Counted from the stretch's first letter, positions 1 through 6,796 are shown. The stretch is DNA of 12,561 nt from Cocleimonas sp. (GCA_023145485.1 JAGLDT010000275.1:1-12561), one strand, 5' to 3'. Numbers and translations: made by a program. Notes: generated from the letters alone by a model not told the origin.

Positions 1-14
1 TTTATTTCAGCCAT
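1..14 (-). CDS. 5' end of an unidentified divergent gene (partial)
   Basis: On the minus strand an ATG at 14-12 starts the codons M-A-E-I before the sequence runs off the edge. A GGAG Shine-Dalgarno core lies at 26-23, eight bases ahead of the ATG, which is why a real start is proposed. The gene would be divergent from gatC and share the 15-224 intergenic region. In some gammaproteobacteria mreB is divergent from gatCAB, but four residues cannot confirm this and they do not look like a typical MreB start. Product unknown. Confidence 0.4.
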
Positions 15-74
15 GATTTATTCTCCATTAATTTATAGTGTTTTTATTTTTATAAGATAAGGTGTTTAAAGTCC

Positions 75-125
75 AGCCAATTAATGGGCTAGTTAAGTAC
101 TATTATTGGATACGATATACCAATA
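75..125. promoter_or_regulatory. Two near-palindromes in the divergent gatC upstream region
   Basis: A 16-base near-palindrome at 75-90 (AGCC-A-ATTAAT-G-GGCT) has a single mismatched pair. A second inverted repeat at 104-125 has TATTGG and CCAATA arms around an AT-rich core. They sit between the divergent starts at 14 (minus) and 225 (plus), so they could be operator or promoter elements for either gene. No clear -35/-10 pair was assigned. The function is inferred from position only. Confidence 0.25.
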
Positions 126-224
126 TAAAGCGGATGCAGTCGCTTTTCTATTCAGCTATTCTGTTAGCCGCCACAATATGCTAAATTGCGTCTTCCAAAA
201 AATAATTAATAGAATTCAATCATT

Positions 225-512
225 ATGTCCTTAAGTACTGAAGAAGTGAAAAAAATCGCATTATTAGCGCGTCTTGCAATCAGTGATAAAGAAGCACAGC
301 AATATTCGGATAGTCTCTCTGAAATTTTTGACCTTGTGGCGCAAATGAATGCAGTGGATACCAGCGATATTTTGCCAATGGCGCACCCTCAAGATATATC
401 ACAACGCTTACGTGAGGACGTAGTGACTGCTGATAATCAGCGTGAAAAATTTCAAGCCATTGCACCCTCAACAGAAGAGGGTTTATACCTAGTACCTAAG
501 GTGCTTGAATAA
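225..512 (+). CDS. gatC: Asp-tRNA(Asn)/Glu-tRNA(Gln) amidotransferase subunit C
   Basis: GatC is the small subunit of the heterotrimeric GatCAB amidotransferase. It wraps around GatA and GatB and stabilises the complex in the cytoplasm. The 95-residue length is normal for the family. Family landmarks are visible: an N-terminal helix with VKKIALLARLAIS (residues 8-20), the PMAHP turn near residue 51, LREDVV near 62, and the usual C-terminal ending VPKVLE. The start is an ATG with only a weak upstream ribosome site, but it matches the normal N-terminus. It is the first gene of gatC-gatA-gatB. A 108-base gap holding a palindromic repeat separates it from gatA, so expression of gatC relative to gatAB may be modulated there. 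Identification is secure from overall pattern and neighbours. Confidence 0.95.
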   Translation: MSLSTEEVKKIALLARLAISDKEAQQYSDSLSEIFDLVAQMNAVDTSDILPMAHPQDISQRLREDVVTADNQREKFQAIAPSTEEGLYLVPKVLE

Positions 513-527
513 AGCAAAAAATCTATC

Positions 528-577
528 TGTAGGTCGGGTTAGCTTATTGAGCGTAGCAAGATAACGTTACCCAACAA
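528..577. repeat. GTAGGT-type palindromic repeat between gatC and gatA
   Basis: The left arm TGTAGGTCGGGTTA (528-541) is partly complementary to GTTACCCAAC (567-576), with an AT-rich centre. The left arm differs by one base from the arm of the larger element at 7831-7965, so both belong to one dispersed family. It lies inside the gatCAB operon, where a transcribed stem-loop could affect mRNA stability or read-through. Repeats with this kind of TAGGTTGGGTTA end are found in many proteobacterial genomes. Confidence 0.55.
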
Positions 578-620
578 TCAATATATCTAGCAATAAAAAA
601 TAGAATAAAAGAGTTACCTA

Positions 621-2108
621 ATGCATAACAAATCGCTAACCGAATTAGCCACTGATTTAACGTCAGGGGCTTATTCCAGTGTTGAATTAACACAATATTT
701 TCTTGATCGAATCAATCAGTACGATACTAACTTAAATGCGTTTATTACCGTCATGGATGAGCAAGCGTTGGCCATGGCAAAAACGGCTGATGAGCAAATC
801 GCAGCAGGTTCAGCGGGTGCTTTAACGGGTATTCCTATGGCGCATAAAGATATTTTTTGTACTGATGGTGTGCGCACTTCGGCAGGTTCTAAAATGTTGG
901 ATAATTTTATTGCGCCTTATAATGCAACCGTGGTTGAAAAGCTGAATGTGGCGGGTATGCCTATTTTAGGTAAGACCAATATGGATGAATTCGCAATGGG
1001 TTCATCGAATGAGAATTCATTTTACGGCAAAGTAAAAAATCCTTGGGATCTGGAGCGTGTTCCTGGTGGTTCCTCGGGTGGAAGCGCAGCGACAGTGGCT
1101 GCACGATTAGCGCCTGTTGCAACAGGTACTGATACAGGTGGTTCAATTCGCCAACCTGCTTCTTTAACAGGCATTACAGGCATTAAACCCACTTACGGTC
1201 GAGTATCTCGCTTTGGTATGATTGCCTATGCTTCAAGCTTAGATCAAGGGGGTGTTTTTGGTACCTCCGCTTCAGACTGTGCTTTAGTGTTGCAAGCGAT
1301 GTCAGGCTTTGATGAAAAAGATTCAACCAGTTCTGAACAAGCCGTTGGAGATTTTAGTGCAAGCTTAAAGGACTCCTTACAAGGTTTAAAAATTGGTCTT
1401 CCAAAAGAGTATTTTGAAGAAGGCTTAGATTCAGGCGTTGCAAAAGTGATTGAAGATGCGATTGCTGAATACAAAAAACTGGGCGCTGAAATTATTGAAA
1501 TCAGCTTGCCCAATACACATCTCGCTATTCCCGCTTATTATGTGGTTGCGCCTGCTGAATGTTCTTCTAATCTATCCCGTTTAGATGGAGTACGTTACGG
1601 TTATCGTTGTGAAAATCCAAAAGACCTACAGGATCATTATATGCGCTCACGTGGTGAAGCCTTTGGTGATGAAGTAAAACGTCGTATTATGGTCGGTACT
1701 TATGCATTATCAGCAGGGTATTACGATGCTTATTATTTAAAAGCGCAGAAAATTCGTCGTTTAATCAGTGAGGATTTTCAACAAGCATTTGAGACGGTAG
1801 ATGTGATTATGGGGCCTGTAGCGCCTAATACTGCTTTTAAAATTGGCGAGAAATCAGATGATCCTATCAGCATGTACCTTTCCGATATTTATACCATTGC
1901 GGTCAATCTAGCAGGTTTGCCAGGAATGTCCGTTCCCGCTGGGCAAGCCAATAATCTACCCGTTGGCTTACAGCTCATTGGTAATTATTTTGAAGAAGCA
2001 AAAATGTTAAATATTGCGCATCAATACCAGCAAGTTACTGATCATCATCAACAAATGCCGACTGCATTTGAGATCGCTAATATTAACCCAAGCAAAGGAG
2101 GAGAATAA
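621..2108 (+). CDS. gatA: Asp-tRNA(Asn)/Glu-tRNA(Gln) amidotransferase subunit A
   Basis: GatA is the glutaminase subunit of GatCAB. It hydrolyses glutamine and releases ammonia, which is channelled to GatB to amidate Glu-tRNA(Gln) or Asp-tRNA(Asn). The 495-residue protein is a full-length amidase-signature enzyme. The Ser-cisSer-Lys triad is present: Lys76 in IPMAHKDIF, cis-Ser151 in PGGSSGGSAA and the nucleophile Ser175 in GTDTGGSIRQPA, with the same 75- and 24-residue spacings known from GatA of other bacteria. The C-terminal LAGLPGMSVPAG and LPVGLQLIG blocks are also intact. The ATG at 621 has a weak AAGAG ribosome site but gives the standard N-terminus. The last codons contain the Shine-Dalgarno sequence of gatB, which starts two bases after the gatA stop, so the two are probably translationally coupled. 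Confidence 0.97.
   Translation: MHNKSLTELATDLTSGAYSSVELTQYFLDRINQYDTNLNAFITVMDEQALAMAKTADEQIAAGSAGALTGIPMAHKDIFCTDGVRTSAGSKMLDNFIAPYNATVVEKLNVAGMPILGKTNMDEFAMGSSNENSFYGKVKNPWDLERVPGGSSGGSAATVAARLAPVATGTDTGGSIRQPASLTGITGIKPTYGRVSRFGMIAYASSLDQGGVFGTSASDCALVLQAMSGFDEKDSTSSEQAVGDFSASLKDSLQGLKIGLPKEYFEEGLDSGVAKVIEDAIAEYKKLGAEIIEISLPNTHLAIPAYYVVAPAECSSNLSRLDGVRYGYRCENPKDLQDHYMRSRGEAFGDEVKRRIMVGTYALSAGYYDAYYLKAQKIRRLISEDFQQAFETVDVIMGPVAPNTAFKIGEKSDDPISMYLSDIYTIAVNLAGLPGMSVPAGQANNLPVGLQLIGNYFEEAKMLNIAHQYQQVTDHHQQMPTAFEIANINPSKGGE
2096..2103 (+). promoter_or_regulatory. Strong ribosome binding site for gatB inside the gatA 3' end
   Basis: AGGAGGAG lies seven bases ahead of the gatB ATG and overlaps the last sense codons of gatA (Gly-Gly-Glu). 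The overlap fixes the gatB start at 2111 and points to coupled translation of gatA and gatB. Confidence 0.8.
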
Positions 2109-2110
2109 TC

Positions 2111-3544
2111 ATGGAATGGGAAACAGTCATCGGCTTGGAAATCCACGCACAATTAATGACAAAATCTAAAATATTCTCAGGCTCCTCCATTGCTTACGGT
2201 GCAGAGCCAAATACACAGGCGAATGTGGTCGATCTTGCATTGCCCGGTGTATTACCCGTCCTGAATGTTGAAGCTGTGCGTATGGCGGCTAAGTTTGGCT
2301 TAGGTATTAATGCGCCTGTATCGCAAAACTCTGTCTTTGCACGTAAAAACTATTTCTATCCAGACTTACCGCAAGGCTATCAAATCAGCCAAATGGATCT
2401 GCCGATTGTAGAAATGGGACATATTGATATTCCACTAGAAGACGGTAGCACCAAGCGTATTGGCGTAACCCGCGCCCATTTAGAGCAGGATGCAGGTAAA
2501 TCCTTGCACGAAGATTTTGCAGGTATGACAGGCATTGATTTAAATCGTGCTGGTACGCCTCTGTTAGAAATTGTATCCGAACCTGATATGAGCAGTGCTA
2601 AAGAAGCCGTCGCTTATATGAAAAAAATTCACGCACTAGTACAGTATTTAGAAATTTGCGACGGTAATATGCAAGAAGGCTCCTTCCGCTGTGATGCCAA
2701 TGTTTCAGTGCGTCCTAAAGGTCAAAAAGAGTTAGGTACACGTGCTGAACTTAAAAATATCAATTCCTTCCGTTTTGTAGAACGCGCTATCAATATCGAA
2801 ATAGCACGTCAAATTGATATTATTGAAGAAGGTGGCTCAGTGGTGCAGGAGACACGTTTATTTGATCCTGACAAAGATGAAACCCGTTCCATGCGCTCTA
2901 AAGAAGAAGCCAATGATTACCGCTACTTCCCCGATCCTGACCTATTGCCGGTACGCATTAGTGATGAATTTATTGAAGCAATACGTGCCACCCTGCCAGA
3001 ATTACCTGAAGCAAAAAAACAACGGTTTATTGATGAGTTTTCTCTCAGCGACTATGATGCAGAGATAATGACCTCTAGTCGCCCTTTAAGTGATTATTAT
3101 GAAATAGTTGCATCAGGCAGTGGCGAGGCAAAATTAGCCGCTAACTGGGTAATGGGAAATTTATCAGCTGCGCTAAATAAAGACGATAAAAACATTGCCG
3201 ACTCCCCCATTAGTGCTGAAATGTTAGTTGGCATGATTAAGCGCATCTCAGATAGCACTATTTCTGGAAAGATTGCTAAAGACGTATTTGAAGCAATGTG
3301 GAAGGGCGAAGGCGATGCGGATAGCGTGATCGAGAAAAAAGGCTTAAAGCAAATTACCGATTCAGGGGCAATTGAAACCATGATTGATGAAATCATTGCA
3401 AATAATCAAGCCCAAGTAGAAGAATTTCGCTCAGGTAAAGAGAAAATACTCGGCTTTTTTGTTGGACAAGTCATGAAAGCTTCAAGAGGTAAGGCTAATC
3501 CTGGTCAGGTTAACCAGTTATTACGAAAGAAACTTAAAGCTTGA
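2111..3544 (+). CDS. gatB: Asp-tRNA(Asn)/Glu-tRNA(Gln) amidotransferase subunit B
   Basis: GatB is the kinase/transamidase subunit. It binds the mischarged tRNA, activates the acyl side chain with ATP and amidates it with ammonia delivered from GatA. The 477 residues cover the normal full length. Recognisable blocks in order are WETVIGLEIHAQL at the N-terminus, RKNYFYPDLPQGYQISQ, EQDAGKSLH, DLNRAGTPLLEIVSEPD, EGSFRCDANVSVRP, ELKNINSFRFVERAI and YRYFPDPDLLPV. They are followed by the helical middle region and a C-terminal YqeY-like tRNA-binding tail (about residues 330-477) ending in VGQVMKASRGKANPGQVNQLL. A GatCAB operon normally means that the cell lacks GlnRS and/or AsnRS, so glutaminyl- or asparaginyl-tRNA is made indirectly. 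Which tRNA is used here cannot be decided from this window. Confidence 0.97.
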   Translation: MEWETVIGLEIHAQLMTKSKIFSGSSIAYGAEPNTQANVVDLALPGVLPVLNVEAVRMAAKFGLGINAPVSQNSVFARKNYFYPDLPQGYQISQMDLPIVEMGHIDIPLEDGSTKRIGVTRAHLEQDAGKSLHEDFAGMTGIDLNRAGTPLLEIVSEPDMSSAKEAVAYMKKIHALVQYLEICDGNMQEGSFRCDANVSVRPKGQKELGTRAELKNINSFRFVERAINIEIARQIDIIEEGGSVVQETRLFDPDKDETRSMRSKEEANDYRYFPDPDLLPVRISDEFIEAIRATLPELPEAKKQRFIDEFSLSDYDAEIMTSSRPLSDYYEIVASGSGEAKLAANWVMGNLSAALNKDDKNIADSPISAEMLVGMIKRISDSTISGKIAKDVFEAMWKGEGDADSVIEKKGLKQITDSGAIETMIDEIIANNQAQVEEFRSGKEKILGFFVGQVMKASRGKANPGQVNQLLRKKLKA

Positions 3545-3627
3545 TATTCTTTCTTTAGATCAAAGAATTCAGCATAAAATGACTGTTGCTATCAAGGATC
3601 GCTTTAAATTTAACGGGATATAAAAAC

Positions 3628-4299
3628 ATGGCCTTTTCAAATTTTTTTGGAATTAAATCAAAAATGTCTACAGAGCAACATCGCCCTGTTGCCATCACGA
3701 GAGAATTAACGAGTGTTGTTATCAAGCATGACGGGAAACCCTTTGAAATATCCCGCACTAAAGATAATGATGCCGTTATCCCTCCTATGTATGCAAAAAC
3801 ATCTCGTCCTTGCCCACCATTTTGCATCCAACCGATGGTCATTGAACCTGGTGTTGTCAATATTGGCGAACTGGAGTTTATCGACTATTTAGTACAGAAA
3901 AGTGAGGGAGATGAGTCTCTTGCCATTATTGACTCACGTACCGCTGATTGGGCGCTAGCTTCGACCATTCCAGGAACAACCAATGTACCCTGGATCTCCT
4001 TGTCTCGTGAAGTAGGCGTTACTGCAACTAAATTAATTTCTGTTTTAGAACAAAAATTTGATGTAAAAATTACAGATAAAGAACGAATTGAAGAATATTT
4101 TGATGCCGACAAAGTAGATCAAATACTTGATTTTTCTAATGCTAAAACATTGATCTTATTTTGCAATGGTACTTGGTGTGAACAGTCAGCTATTCAAATA
4201 AGATCATTATTACATTTTGGCTATCCAGTAGAAAAAATAATCTATTATCGTGATGGTATGCAAGGCTGGGTAGGGCTAGGTTTCCCAACAGTACCTTAA
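3628..4299 (+). CDS. Single-domain rhodanese-like protein with CPPFC motif
   Basis: This is a probable cytoplasmic sulfurtransferase or persulfide carrier of about 223 residues, with no signal peptide or membrane segment. I chose the ATG at 3628; an in-frame TTG at 3586 would add 14 residues, and an ATG at 3664 is a shorter option. Residues 1-55 are variable. Next come a CPPFC pair in SRPCPPFCIQPM (Cys62, Cys66) and a rhodanese domain from about 78 to 220, with IIDSR (100-104) and TIPGTTNVPW (113-122). The active-site loop is FCNGTWCEQS (Cys179 as predicted catalytic residue, Cys184 five later), and the domain ends in YYRDGMQGW (206-214). Relatives with CPPFC plus CNGPWC-type loops are, to my knowledge, annotated only as rhodanese-domain proteins. 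It lies 83 bases behind gatB and may share its transcript. An intrinsic terminator follows at 4360-4393. The substrate is unknown. Confidence 0.88.
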   Translation: MAFSNFFGIKSKMSTEQHRPVAITRELTSVVIKHDGKPFEISRTKDNDAVIPPMYAKTSRPCPPFCIQPMVIEPGVVNIGELEFIDYLVQKSEGDESLAIIDSRTADWALASTIPGTTNVPWISLSREVGVTATKLISVLEQKFDVKITDKERIEEYFDADKVDQILDFSNAKTLILFCNGTWCEQSAIQIRSLLHFGYPVEKIIYYRDGMQGWVGLGFPTVP

Positions 4300-4359
4300 T
4301 CAATAATAGATTGATATACGACAGACAAAAATGACACATTACCTCCTAAAATGTCACCT

Positions 4360-4393
4360 AATGACAGCGAAAAACCGTCTGTTATTTTTTATT
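4360..4393 (+). terminator. Intrinsic terminator after the rhodanese gene
   Basis: AATGACAG (4360-4367) pairs with CTGTTATT (4379-4386), with one G-U pair. The stem is extended by a CG/CG pair next to a one-base bulge and closed by an A-rich loop. A T-rich run (ATTTTTTATTT) overlaps and follows the 3' arm. It begins about 60 bases after the stop at 4299 and probably ends the gatCAB-rhodanese transcript. Confidence 0.7.
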
Positions 4394-4458
4394 TCAACTA
4401 ATTTATATTACATTATATTTATTTTTCAATAGCTTATAATGAATATGAAAAGTTGGCA

Positions 4459-4489
4459 TTAACCTTGCTCTATAGATAAGCAAGGTTAA
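4459..4489. repeat. Perfect 11-bp inverted repeat (hairpin)
   Basis: TTAACCTTGCT at 4459-4469 is exactly complementary to AGCAAGGTTAA at 4479-4489, with a nine-base loop. No T-run follows on either strand, so it does not look like a terminator. It is the first of a series of hairpins in this intergenic region. Confidence 0.7.
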
Positions 4490-4500
4490 CAATAAAACGA

Positions 4501-4525
4501 TTACCAACAAGCCCCTGAGATTAAG
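4501..4525 (+). repeat. 25-base direct repeat, copy 1
   Basis: This copy matches 4648-4672 at 23 of 25 positions; the shared core is CAAGCCCCTGAGA. The preceding AATAAAACGATTACC (4491-4505, overlapping by five bases) also recurs at 4546-4560 with one change. The GC-rich core stands out in an AT-rich region, which suggests that it is selected or recently duplicated. Confidence 0.65.
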
Positions 4526-4570
4526 AGTGATTTATTAATACTAAAAATAAAACGATCACCGATCTCAATT

Positions 4571-4604
4571 TGGTGTTTTTTACCTTCCCCAGTAAAAAAC
4601 ACCA
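4571..4604. repeat. Perfect 13-bp inverted repeat (hairpin)
   Basis: TGGTGTTTTTTAC at 4571-4583 is exactly complementary to GTAAAAAACACCA at 4592-4604, with the eight-base loop CTTCCCCA. It is the longest perfect stem in the 4300-4997 region and lies between the two copies of the 25-base direct repeat. The T-run is inside the stem rather than behind it, which argues against an ordinary terminator. Confidence 0.7.
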
Positions 4605-4613
4605 CCTTATTCA

Positions 4614-4640
4614 GAATAAAACAGACAAAATGTTTTATTC
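4614..4640. repeat. 10-bp inverted repeat (hairpin)
   Basis: GAATAAAACA at 4614-4623 pairs exactly with TGTTTTATTC at 4631-4640, with a seven-base loop. The arm repeats the AATAAAAC word seen at 4491 and 4546, which links this hairpin to the direct-repeat array around it. Confidence 0.6.
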
Positions 4641-4647
4641 CACAGCT

Positions 4648-4672
4648 TTACCAGCAAGCCCCTGAGACTAAG
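4648..4672 (+). repeat. 25-base direct repeat, copy 2
   Basis: This is the second copy of the repeat at 4501-4525, starting 147 bases downstream. Its last bases (GACTAAGG, 4666-4673) can also pair with CTTTAGTC at 4680-4687 to make a short hairpin, which copy 1 lacks. Confidence 0.65.
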
Positions 4673-4692
4673 GTTAAATCTTTAGTCGCCCC

Positions 4693-4734
4693 GCCTCATT
4701 CTCCTCCCCCCAAGGATATGAGGCTTTATTTATT
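4693..4734 (+). terminator. Terminator-like hairpin in the intergenic region
   Basis: GCCTCAT (4693-4699) pairs with ATGAGGC (4718-4724) and is followed at once by TTTATTTATT. The 18-base loop is C-rich and can pair further internally. Read on the plus strand it resembles an intrinsic terminator, but the stem is short. No gene precedes it other than the possible structured RNA. Confidence 0.4.
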
Positions 4735-4907
4735 GGGCAACGTTTGTATGCGCTAATTATTATTCATAAAAGACCTTTCTAACAAACATCACCACTATAA
4801 TCTGCCGTTTTTTAGCGATAATCGTAGCATAATGGCGTGAAAAGAGCGTAAAGCGAGGGATTGAATACGAGCCAACGTGTACTCTAGTGAAAATAATTTT
4901 TGGAATC

Positions 4908-4950
4908 GGGTGCTTTAGCTCTACCAGAGGAAGCTGAAGCACTCTTTTTC
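4908..4950 (+). terminator. Strong intrinsic terminator without an upstream gene
   Basis: A stem of about 13 pairs forms between GGGTGCTTTAGCT (4908-4920) and AGCTGAAGCACTC (4932-4944), with two G-U pairs. TTTTTC follows directly. The T-run lies on the plus-strand side only, so it should stop rightward transcripts, yet no plus-strand gene lies between 4300 and this point. It may end a non-coding transcript or catch rightward read-through that would otherwise run into ubiE in antisense. Confidence 0.6.
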
Positions 4951-4997
4951 TTGGAAATTTACTATATGAACTTCTATAGAACGTCTATAAAATAAAT

Positions 4998-5726
4998 TTA
5001 TCTATTCCCTCTTTTAGTTCCTATATGTATACAAGCAATACCAAACGATAGATTATGATAGTGCACGTCACTAAAACCTAGTTGCTCCATTGTTTTTTTC
5101 ATTTCTTCCTGATCAGGAAAGCGACGAATGGACTCAATTAAATAAGTATACGCTTCGGGCTGTCTAGCAATCCATGCGCCAAGCCGAGGAATGATATAAT
5201 AAGAGTACAGATTATAAAAAGGTCGCAACCATCGATGGGGTGTAGAAAACTCTAAACATAAAATACGCCCATCAGGCTTAAGTACACGCCATATTTCTTC
5301 TAAACCCTTTTCCATTTGCGTCATATTACGCACACCAAATGCAATAGTAATGGTATCAACTGAGTTATTAGCCAATGCTAATTGCTCGCCAGTGGTTGCT
5401 ATACAGCTTATATTATGGCGTTTTATCCCTTCTTTTAGCATTGCCAGTGAGGGGTCAGCTAATAAAACCAGATTATTTTCAGTTGCCAGCTTAATCGCAA
5501 CATCACCCGTCCCACCTGCCAGATCAACAATAAGCTGACTCCCTTGAGGCTTTGCAAGCTTTACCAGTTTCCTTTTCCATAAACGATGTATCCCAAAACT
5601 CATTGCATCATTCATAAGATCATAACGAGGTGCAACTTTAGTGAATACCCGACGGATCAGCTGCTCACGCTCTTTATTACTGACCTCCTGATTGCCAAAG
5701 GTTTGATCAAGATTGTTTTTTTGCAT
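4998..5726 (-). CDS. ubiE: Ubiquinone/menaquinone biosynthesis C-methyltransferase
   Basis: UbiE transfers a methyl group from S-adenosylmethionine to ring carbon of the demethylated quinone precursor in ubiquinone and menaquinone synthesis, at the inner face of the membrane. The 242-residue length is close to the usual 250. The first family signature is YDLMNDAMSFGIHRLWK (residues 35-51). SAM motif I is VDLAGGTGDVA (68-78), an acidic residue sits at the end of strand two (Asp91), GVRNMTQ at 131-137 is the usual G-x-RN block, and the second signature is RVLKPDGRILCLEFSTP (147-163). The ATG start has no strong ribosome site but gives the expected N-terminus. The gene stands alone here, without ubiJ or ubiB beside it. 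It could be a second UbiE-like copy, since the sequence is somewhat divergent in the DPSLAMLKEG segment. It is divergent from the sulfur cluster across a kilobase of AT-rich DNA. Confidence 0.92.
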   Translation of the reverse strand: MQKNNLDQTFGNQEVSNKEREQLIRRVFTKVAPRYDLMNDAMSFGIHRLWKRKLVKLAKPQGSQLIVDLAGGTGDVAIKLATENNLVLLADPSLAMLKEGIKRHNISCIATTGEQLALANNSVDTITIAFGVRNMTQMEKGLEEIWRVLKPDGRILCLEFSTPHRWLRPFYNLYSYYIIPRLGAWIARQPEAYTYLIESIRRFPDQEEMKKTMEQLGFSDVHYHNLSFGIACIHIGTKRGNR

Positions 5727-6363
5727 TTGTTTTTACACTTTCTTAGATTGTTCTATCTCAAATTTCAACATTAGTCTATTGATTAGAATGAGTAATATTT
5801 TTGCACTTAATAGTCTAATTCATTCCATACTATTCCACTTTACCTACATTTATATTGATAGAAGTCAATTATTTTTGAGTTAATTTTAAGCAGTTTATTT
5901 ATATCTTTCAGATGATTTATTTTATTTTACTTATAACCTATATAAAATTTAATTATTTTTGAATATTTGTTTATTATAAAATAACAATATATTAAATAGC
6001 AACAAAAACAATCAGATGCATGTCTTTTTCATTTTCAAATTAGTTCGTCATAAAAAAAAACAAGAATATTGATAAATAATAATAATTAAAAATACGGTGA
6101 CTCTCCTATAGAAATGATAGCTTATTTTTTATCCTTTTTTTAAAAACAATCATTTCCACTAACTTGTACGACTTTTATAGTTTTTTTTCTTATGCTATAT
6201 TCTCTTTCGAGTTATTTCTAGCAGTGTTCAATAATAGATAAAATCGAAAGATTGAAGCTGGTTAAGGTAAATAAATTAACTCAACAATAATAATCATAAA
6301 TTCATTTTATTACTCATAATTAAGACATTCCTTAATTTAAGTTTTAACGACTAGGAGTCACAG

Positions 6364-6432
6364 GTGCCACACAAAGTAAGTGACAACACATCATTTCTTG
6401 GTTATCTATACTACGATCTATTGCAGTGTTGA
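6364..6432 (+). CDS. Possible 22-residue small ORF
   Basis: A GTG at 6364 is preceded six bases upstream by a clear AGGAGT ribosome site (6353-6358) and opens a 22-residue frame beginning MPHKVSDNTSFLG and ending in YYDLLQC. It is the best translation-start signal in the AT-rich gap. The next frame continues from 6428 to a stop at 6505 (VDLHFLKAIHQN and onward), so the pair could also be the remnant of a longer gene broken by a frameshift. I do not recognise either part. It may be a leader peptide, a remnant, or chance. Confidence 0.25.
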   Translation: MPHKVSDNTSFLGYLYYDLLQC

Positions 6433-6653
6433 TCTGCATTTTCTAAAGGCTATTCACCAAAATACGTCTAAAAAGCAATCTATTGTTTGTTATTTATCGC
6501 CTTAATTAATATTAGGTAAGGCTTTATTTCGCTTGCTGTATTTAAAATTTATCTCTTCTCTATTTTAGCTTCCTATTATTTTTTTATTAAGGATGGCAGG
6601 GTATTAATAGGTCTATTTTAAATAAATTTTAGTTTAAATTGCTTAACTTTTAT

Positions 6654-6667
6654 TTGAATGCATTCAA
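6654..6667. promoter_or_regulatory. Perfect 14-bp palindrome upstream of the sulfur cluster
   Basis: TTGAATGCATTCAA is perfectly self-complementary and lies about 140 bases before the start at 6808. A symmetric site of this size is what a dimeric repressor or activator would bind. No matching regulator is encoded in the window, and short palindromes arise by chance in AT-rich DNA. Confidence 0.3.
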
Positions 6668-6705
6668 TAGCTCATTATTTTCTTGCACTATTTTATTTAT
6701 AGACT

Positions 6706-6720
6706 AGAACTATATGTTCT
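6706..6720. promoter_or_regulatory. Inverted repeat AGAAC-N5-GTTCT, possible operator
   Basis: AGAAC (6706-6710) and GTTCT (6716-6720) form a symmetric half-site pair around TATAT, about 88 bases before the rhodanese start. A TTGCAC hexamer at 6683 lies upstream and could be a -35 element, but the matching -10 is poor. The assignment rests on symmetry and position alone. Confidence 0.3.
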
Positions 6721-6796
6721 TGTTTGTTTTATAAAAATCTCACCCCCAAAACAATCAGATATTTATTCTGAAACATAAACACGACATTACTTTACT

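Larger units (their letters stand above)
4395..4997. other. Gene-free, hairpin-rich intergenic region between convergent genes
   Basis: No ORF here has a credible start, ribosome site and protein-like composition. The longest (minus strand 4942-4760, 60 residues) has no convincing ribosome site and matches nothing I recognise. The region is nevertheless not bland. It has perfect inverted repeats at 4459-4489, 4571-4604 and 4614-4640, a terminator-like hairpin at 4693-4734, a strong terminator at 4908-4950 and a 25-base direct repeat. It could hold a structured non-coding RNA on the plus strand, a decayed mobile element, or both. The flanking genes converge on it, so it is not an obvious promoter region. 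Confidence 0.5.

Noticed and set aside
3546..3568. ATTCTTT/AAAGAAT hairpin just after gatB
   Set aside because: The stem is short and AT-only and has no T-run after it, so it is not a credible terminator; read-through into the rhodanese gene is likely.
3586..3627. TTG-initiated 14-residue extension of the rhodanese gene
   Set aside because: The extension starts at a TTG with no convincing ribosome site, while an ATG at 3628 gives a more ordinary N-terminus. It is kept only as an alternative start.
4682..4711. Minus-strand five-codon frame (M-R-R-G-D) behind a GGAGGAG-like sequence
   Set aside because: The purine run nearly abuts the ATG and simply reflects the C-rich loop of the hairpin; five codons are too few to support a call.
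4451..4735. Possible CRISPR array from the repeated words in the spacer
   Set aside because: There are only two copies of the 25-base unit, the 122-base gap between them is too long for a spacer, and no cas gene is present.
4760..4942. 60-residue minus-strand ORF
   Set aside because: It has no ribosome site, overlaps the strong hairpin at 4908-4944 and shows no recognisable domain. It is treated as non-coding or as part of a decayed element.
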